Below, one piece after another: positions 14,479-17,502 of a DNA stretch of 17,502 nucleotides; positions within the stretch are counted from its first letter, which is position 1; every line of letters begins with the position of its first letter. Made by a program: the position numbers and the translations under genes. Source of the stretch: Bacillota bacterium (GTDB taxonomy: Bacteria > Bacillota > Clostridia > Saccharofermentanales > Fastidiosipilaceae). The notes under the pieces are model-generated. The model was not told where the DNA came from, ran no database searches, and saw nothing but the letters and a program-made list of their open reading frames with translations. The stretch covers positions 1 through 17,502 of the forward strand of contig JAEZVR010000119.1 of NCBI GenBank assembly GCA_023420715.1, in the 5' to 3' direction.

Positions 14479-14484
14479 ATTATA
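14479..14484 (-). promoter_or_regulatory. Possible -10 box for the beta-helix gene
   Basis: A TATAAT on the minus strand, 22 bases after the cysK stop. A start about 7 bases on would place the hairpin at 14444-14467 at the very 5' end of the mRNA. There is no good -35, so this is tentative. Confidence 0.35.
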
Positions 14485-14506
14485 CACAATCTGCCTGCAT
14501 GTACAT

Positions 14507-15436
14507 TTAGATGCCTTCAAAAAGAGCCGTTGACAAATAGCGCTCACCCGTATCGGGCAAAATAACCACGATGGTCTTTCCAGCATTTTCTGGTCGTTTG
14601 GCAAGGGTCAAGGCTGCAGACAAAGCCGCCCCCGAAGAAATACCAACGAGCACGCCCTCTTGTTGTGCCATTTGCTTTGCCGTTTCTAATGCATCTGCAT
14701 CCGAAACCTGAATGATTTCATCTACGAGATCTACATTCATAATGGCGGGAACAAAACCAGCTCCAATCCCTTGAATTTTATGCGGACTTGGCTGACCACC
14801 GGATAAAACAGGGGAGGCAGAAGGTTCTACGGCAACGATTTGAATATTGGGATTCTTAGACTTGAGGTAGGTGCCAGCGCCGGTTACAGTGCCACCCGTT
14901 CCCACACCAGAAACAAAAATATCGACCTGACCATCTGTATCCGACCAAATTTCTGGACCTGTCGTACTTTCATGCATCTGAACATTTGCTGGATGATCAA
15001 ATTGACCGAGAATAACCGCATTGTCATTTTCGGCTTCCAATTCACGGGCTTTTTCAATGGCGCCTTTCATGCCTTTGGCCGCCTCTGTTAAAACCAACTC
15101 TGCGCCATAACCTTTTAAGATCTTGCGCCGTTCAATGCTCATGCTCTCCGGCATGACCAAAATTGTACGATAGCCCTTGGCAACACCAACGCTAGCTAAA
15201 CCAATCCCTGTATTACCACTGGTCGCTTCAATAATCGTACCACCTGGTTTGAGTTTTCCAGATTGTTCCGCTGCTTCAATCATCGCCAAAGCAACCCGAT
15301 CTTTCACACTGCCACTGGGATTAAAATATTCCAATTTAGCCAAAACAGTTGCATGCGTATCTGCGGTGAGTCGATTGACTTTCAGCAGAGGCGTATGGCC
15401 AATTAAAGCTGTTATCGATTGATAAATATTGGACAT
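14507..15436 (-). CDS. cysK: Cysteine synthase (O-acetylserine sulfhydrylase)
   Basis: This PLP enzyme makes cysteine from O-acetylserine and sulfide. The 309-residue length is standard. The PLP lysine is Lys45 in NPSGSVKDRVA, the substrate loop is TSGNTG (72-77), the phosphate-binding loop is GVGTGGT, and GISSGAA and PDTGERYLST are the late family blocks. There is no regulatory CBS-domain extension, so it is a plain CysK rather than a cystathionine beta-synthase. The start ATG has only a weak GAGAGTG site. The region upstream (15437-15682), shared with the divergent ferritin gene, carries repeated AT-rich motifs that could be operators. No T-box or SAM riboswitch architecture is seen. Confidence 0.97.
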   Translation of the reverse strand: MSNIYQSITALIGHTPLLKVNRLTADTHATVLAKLEYFNPSGSVKDRVALAMIEAAEQSGKLKPGGTIIEATSGNTGIGLASVGVAKGYRTILVMPESMSIERRKILKGYGAELVLTEAAKGMKGAIEKARELEAENDNAVILGQFDHPANVQMHESTTGPEIWSDTDGQVDIFVSGVGTGGTVTGAGTYLKSKNPNIQIVAVEPSASPVLSGGQPSPHKIQGIGAGFVPAIMNVDLVDEIIQVSDADALETAKQMAQQEGVLVGISSGAALSAALTLAKRPENAGKTIVVILPDTGERYLSTALFEGI

Positions 15437-15499
15437 AAATCTATTTCACTCTCTATTAAATTAGAATACATTTTAGGATAAATTAAAATTTTGATATTT

Positions 15500-15547
15500 G
15501 TTTGAACTAATTTCAACGATTCTGTTCAGTTTCAAATTTTAACGATT
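15500..15547. promoter_or_regulatory. Repeated motifs between cysK and ferritin, possible operators
   Basis: TTGAA-N5-TTCAA (15502-15516) is an inverted repeat. The related direct repeats TTTCAACGATT (15511-15521) and TTTTAACGATT (15537-15547) start 26 bases apart. They lie in the 246-base intergenic region between the divergent cysK and ferritin genes. Which regulator binds, if any, is unknown. Confidence 0.35.
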
Positions 15548-15595
15548 TTCCTTATTGATAGACGTTACTAAAATCACAAAAAAATGTGTATCTCA

Positions 15596-15604
15596 TGCTA
15601 TAGT
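15596..15604 (+). promoter_or_regulatory. Extended -10 promoter of ferritin
   Basis: TGCTATAGT is a near-consensus -10 (five of six bases) with the extended TG. It puts the start near 15611, giving a leader of about 70 bases. No clear -35 is present and no convincing Fur or PerR box is recognised by eye. Confidence 0.5.
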
Positions 15605-15624
15605 ATTAGATGTACATTAAGTAA

Positions 15625-15660
15625 ACACACACATAGTTTTTCATATCTATGAGCGTGTGT
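15625..15660 (+). other. Hairpin in the ferritin mRNA leader
   Basis: ACACAC (15625-15630) pairs with GTGTGT (15655-15660) and CATAG (15632-15636) with CTATG (15647-15651). They are separated by a 1x3 internal loop and capped by a 10-base loop. The hairpin ends 10 bases before the AAGGTGG ribosome site. Possible roles are mRNA stability or translation control; the sequence does not tell. Confidence 0.45.
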
Positions 15661-15682
15661 AATCAAAAATAAGGTGGTTATT

Positions 15683-16171
15683 ATGATTAACAAAAATGTT
15701 TTAGAGGCACTCAAAGCCCAAATCAATCAGGAATTCTATTCCGCTTATTTATATCTGTCCATGTCTTTAAAAATGGAAGATGTGAATTACAAAGGATATG
15801 CAAACTGGCTGTTCAAACAGTATCAGGAAGAGCTAGATCACGCACATCAATTTATTGAATATGTGCAAAAACGGGGGGAAATTGTCCAATTGCAGGATAT
15901 TAAGGCATCTGCTGTGGACGCTTCTTGCCCGTTGGATGTCGCCAAAAAAGTGCTCGCTCATGAAGAAAGCATCAGTGCATCCATCAACACACTCACAGAA
16001 ATTGCACGCAAAGAAAATGATTATGCGACCGAAATCTTCTTGCATCAATTTATCAGTGAACAAATTGAGGAAGAAGATGCCGCACGCGACATTGTAGATC
16101 GCTTTACCTTGGCTGGCGACAACATTGCTGCCCGTTATGCCATTGACAATGAATTAAACGCACGTCAATAA
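15683..16171 (+). CDS. ftn: Ferritin, bacterial non-heme type
   Basis: Ferritin forms 24-subunit cages that oxidise and store iron. The 162-residue four-helix protein carries the ferroxidase ligands at the same numbers as E. coli FtnA: Glu17, Glu50, His53, Glu94, Gln127 and Glu130, with Tyr24 beside them. Motifs are NQEFYSAYLYLSM (15-27) and YQEELDHA (47-54). There is no heme-binding Met as in bacterioferritin and the sequence is not Dps-like. ATG 15683 is chosen because AAGGTGG lies 5 bases upstream; the GTG at 15674 overlaps that site. The gene stands alone, with its own extended -10 promoter, a leader hairpin and a strong terminator. Confidence 0.97.
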   Translation: MINKNVLEALKAQINQEFYSAYLYLSMSLKMEDVNYKGYANWLFKQYQEELDHAHQFIEYVQKRGEIVQLQDIKASAVDASCPLDVAKKVLAHEESISASINTLTEIARKENDYATEIFLHQFISEQIEEEDAARDIVDRFTLAGDNIAARYAIDNELNARQ

Positions 16172-16187
16172 GGACTTCACACAAACC

Positions 16188-16225
16188 AAACGCCCATTTC
16201 TCATGTGAGAAATGGGCGTTTTTTT
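16188..16225 (+). terminator. Strong intrinsic terminator of the ferritin gene
   Basis: A 16-base inverted repeat AAACGCCCATTTCTCA / TGAGAAATGGGCGTTT leads straight into TTTT. It begins 17 bases after the ferritin stop. On the minus strand the U-tract is only three bases, so action is mainly on the plus strand, although it also faces the convergent gene ending at 16248. Confidence 0.92.
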
Positions 16226-16247
16226 GATTGATTGACAACATGGTGGC

Positions 16248-16628
16248 TCAAAAAAGTTTCCGTCGACCTTGGTCATCAAAATGCGCTTTAAGCGCTTTTT
16301 CTGTCGATACAATGCCAACAACCGTTCCCATGAGTGTTAGCACAACCAAAACCACTGCAACAATCCCCAATTGACCAATTGGCACCTGATAACAAGCTAG
16401 CATAATCATCACCGCCACAGCCGTTAAAACCAGACCGAGCCGCCACATGATTTGCGCATTATGACGCTGAGCAAAATCCCACGCTTCTTGAGATTTCATC
16501 GAGCGCTTTGTCCGATAACCACGATAGCGGTTCACTGCCTTAACTGGGTGCTTCATCATCCATAAATTCACAAGGCTCATCGAAAGCGGTATGGTAATGA
16601 CCACGATAAAAATGAACAACCAGTCCAT
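16248..16628 (-). CDS. SdpI-family small membrane protein
   Basis: The 126-residue protein has membrane helices at about 3-24, 63-81 and 86-108. Between the first two lies NRYRGYRTKRSMKSQEAW (33-50), with FAQRHNAQ after it. This Asn...GYRT...S...W...A pattern is the signature of the SdpI C-terminal domain. Bacillus subtilis SdpI is a membrane immunity and signalling protein against the SdpC toxin, but many short SdpI-domain proteins stand alone with no toxin nearby. No SdpC-like peptide, sdpAB or ArsR-type sdpR is visible here, so an immunity role is not supported by context. GGAG lies six bases before the ATG. It follows the trpB2-like gene after 30 bases on the same strand and is probably co-transcribed. 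Confidence 0.75.
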   Translation of the reverse strand: MDWLFIFIVVITIPLSMSLVNLWMMKHPVKAVNRYRGYRTKRSMKSQEAWDFAQRHNAQIMWRLGLVLTAVAVMIMLACYQVPIGQLGIVAVVLVVLTLMGTVVGIVSTEKALKAHFDDQGRRKLF

Positions 16629-16658
16629 AAGCCACTCCAGATCTAATATCTGTACGAA

Positions 16659-17502
16659 TTAAAGCTGCGGCTGAGGCGGAATGCTGGCAAATCCACGCTC
16701 AAGATCTGCATCTGTTGGCGTAAGATCCTTTAACAAACCCTGGTGATAAGCATCATAGGCGGCCAAATCGAAATAGCCAGTTCCCGTTAAGCCAAACAAA
16801 ATCACCTTTTCTTCGCCTGTCTCTTTACAGTGTAAGGCCTCTTGAATGGTTTGACAAATCGCATGTGAAGATTCTGGTGCCGGTAAAAGACCTTCCACTT
16901 TAGCAAACAAAGTCGCCGCTTCAAAGACTTGATTTTGCGTGACGGCTCTTGCCTCATCTAAGTAGCCATCATGGTACAGTTGGGACAAAATAGGACTCAT
17001 GCCATGATATCTTAACCCCCCTGCGTGACTAGCTGGAGGTATAAAAGCATGACCCAAGGTATACATTTTTGCCATCGGTGTGACACGCCCCGTATCGCAA
17101 AAATCGTAGGCAAACTGGCCTCGGGTCAAGCTTGGGCAAGAAGCTGGTTCAACCGCTATAAAATAAGGAGAAGTCTTTCCAGCCAAGCGGTCCGCCATAA
17201 AAGGTGCCATTAAACCGCCCAAATTAGAACCGCCGCCTGCGCAACCAATCACGATATCTGGATATTCATCCAGTTGTTCAAGGGCTTTTTTCGCCTCCAG
17301 ACCAATAATGCTTTGGTGCAATAAAACCTGATTCAAAACAGAGCCAAGCACATACCGGTAACCTGTATTCGTCAATGCGGCTTCAACGGCTTCGGAAATG
17401 GCTGTTCCCAGGCTACCTGTACAATCTGGTTCTTTAGCCAATATTTCTCTACCTGCTTTTGTCGTATTAGAAGGGGAGGGGGTAACCTGTGCACCGTAGG
17501 TT
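16659..17502 (-). CDS. trpB: TrpB2-type tryptophan synthase beta chain, C-terminal part (cut by window edge)
   Basis: The beta chain makes tryptophan from indole and serine with PLP. About 280 C-terminal residues are visible; the reading frame continues to the right edge through YGAQVTPSPSNTTKAGREIL. Blocks typical of the TrpB2 subfamily are SLGTAISEAVE, LLHQSIIGLEAKK, the PLP-phosphate loop IGCAGGGSN, AVEPASCPSLTRG, MYTLGHAFIPP, HAGGLRYHGM and LPAPESSHAI. The PLP lysine lies beyond the window. One oddity is that the usual SGHG near the C-terminus reads TGTG (FGLTGTGYFD). TrpB2 proteins often act without TrpA and can salvage indole; no trpA or other trp gene is visible. An SdpI-family gene follows 30 bases downstream. 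Confidence 0.93.
   Translation of the reverse strand, partial: TYGAQVTPSPSNTTKAGREILAKEPDCTGSLGTAISEAVEAALTNTGYRYVLGSVLNQVLLHQSIIGLEAKKALEQLDEYPDIVIGCAGGGSNLGGLMAPFMADRLAGKTSPYFIAVEPASCPSLTRGQFAYDFCDTGRVTPMAKMYTLGHAFIPPASHAGGLRYHGMSPILSQLYHDGYLDEARAVTQNQVFEAATLFAKVEGLLPAPESSHAICQTIQEALHCKETGEEKVILFGLTGTGYFDLAAYDAYHQGLLKDLTPTDADLERGFASIPPQPQL

Noticed and set aside
15437..15682. Fur or PerR box for ferritin
   Set aside because: No stretch matches the consensus well enough by eye; the repeats there are of another kind.
1..17502. CRISPR arrays, insertion sequences, phage or toxin-antitoxin modules
   Set aside because: No regularly spaced repeats, transposase motifs, terminal inverted repeats or toxin-antitoxin pairs were found.

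Overview
The window looks like a chromosomal core-genome segment of a Bacillota bacterium, most likely a member of Clostridia or a close relative. The reasons are strong GGAG-type ribosome binding sites, tight operons, FtsEX beside a PucR/CdaR-type regulator, a TrpB2-type tryptophan synthase beta chain, a MetA with the acetyl-CoA-type Glu111, an EF-G-like paralogue and an SdpI-family protein. Genus cannot be assigned by eye. I see no insertion sequence, phage gene, CRISPR array or rRNA. Fifteen protein genes are complete, two are cut by the window edges, and one tRNA is present. No gene-free stretch exceeds about 250 bases.

Layout. Left part (1-6000, all minus strand, read right to left): a four-helix membrane protein, the fused NAD(P)HX epimerase/dehydratase and alanine racemase form a tight unit (20-base overlap, then a 4-base gap). 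After about 180 bases come a PucR/CdaR-type regulator, ftsE with a long acidic tail, and the start of ftsX. Middle (6000-9200): a Maf-type nucleotide pyrophosphatase faces right from a shared, symmetric promoter region. It converges almost end to end on a minus-strand operon metA - single-cysteine thioredoxin - aldose epimerase. Next (9300-11400) is an EF-G-like translational GTPase whose catalytic-position histidine is aspartate, closed by a hairpin.

Right part: tRNA-Arg(CCG) has its own promoter and terminator and is followed directly by a tRNA-dihydrouridine synthase gene (11594-12756, plus). On the minus strand (12834-15436), cysK, a GlmU-like left-handed beta-helix protein and an unknown membrane/coiled-coil protein follow one another, the last two with an ATGA overlap. 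A ferritin gene (plus) has a leader hairpin and a strong terminator. The last two genes (minus) are an SdpI-family membrane protein and a trpB2-like gene that runs off the right edge.

Functionally the window mixes housekeeping work: divisome control (FtsEX), D-alanine supply, nucleotide and cofactor repair (Maf, Nnr), sulfur amino acid synthesis (MetA, CysK), tryptophan synthesis, tRNA modification and iron storage. I found no clear undescribed system. The least ordinary items are the FtsE tail, the single-cysteine thioredoxin, the altered EF-G switch residues, the beta-helix/membrane-protein pair, an 18-bp perfect palindrome in nnr and the ferritin leader hairpin.
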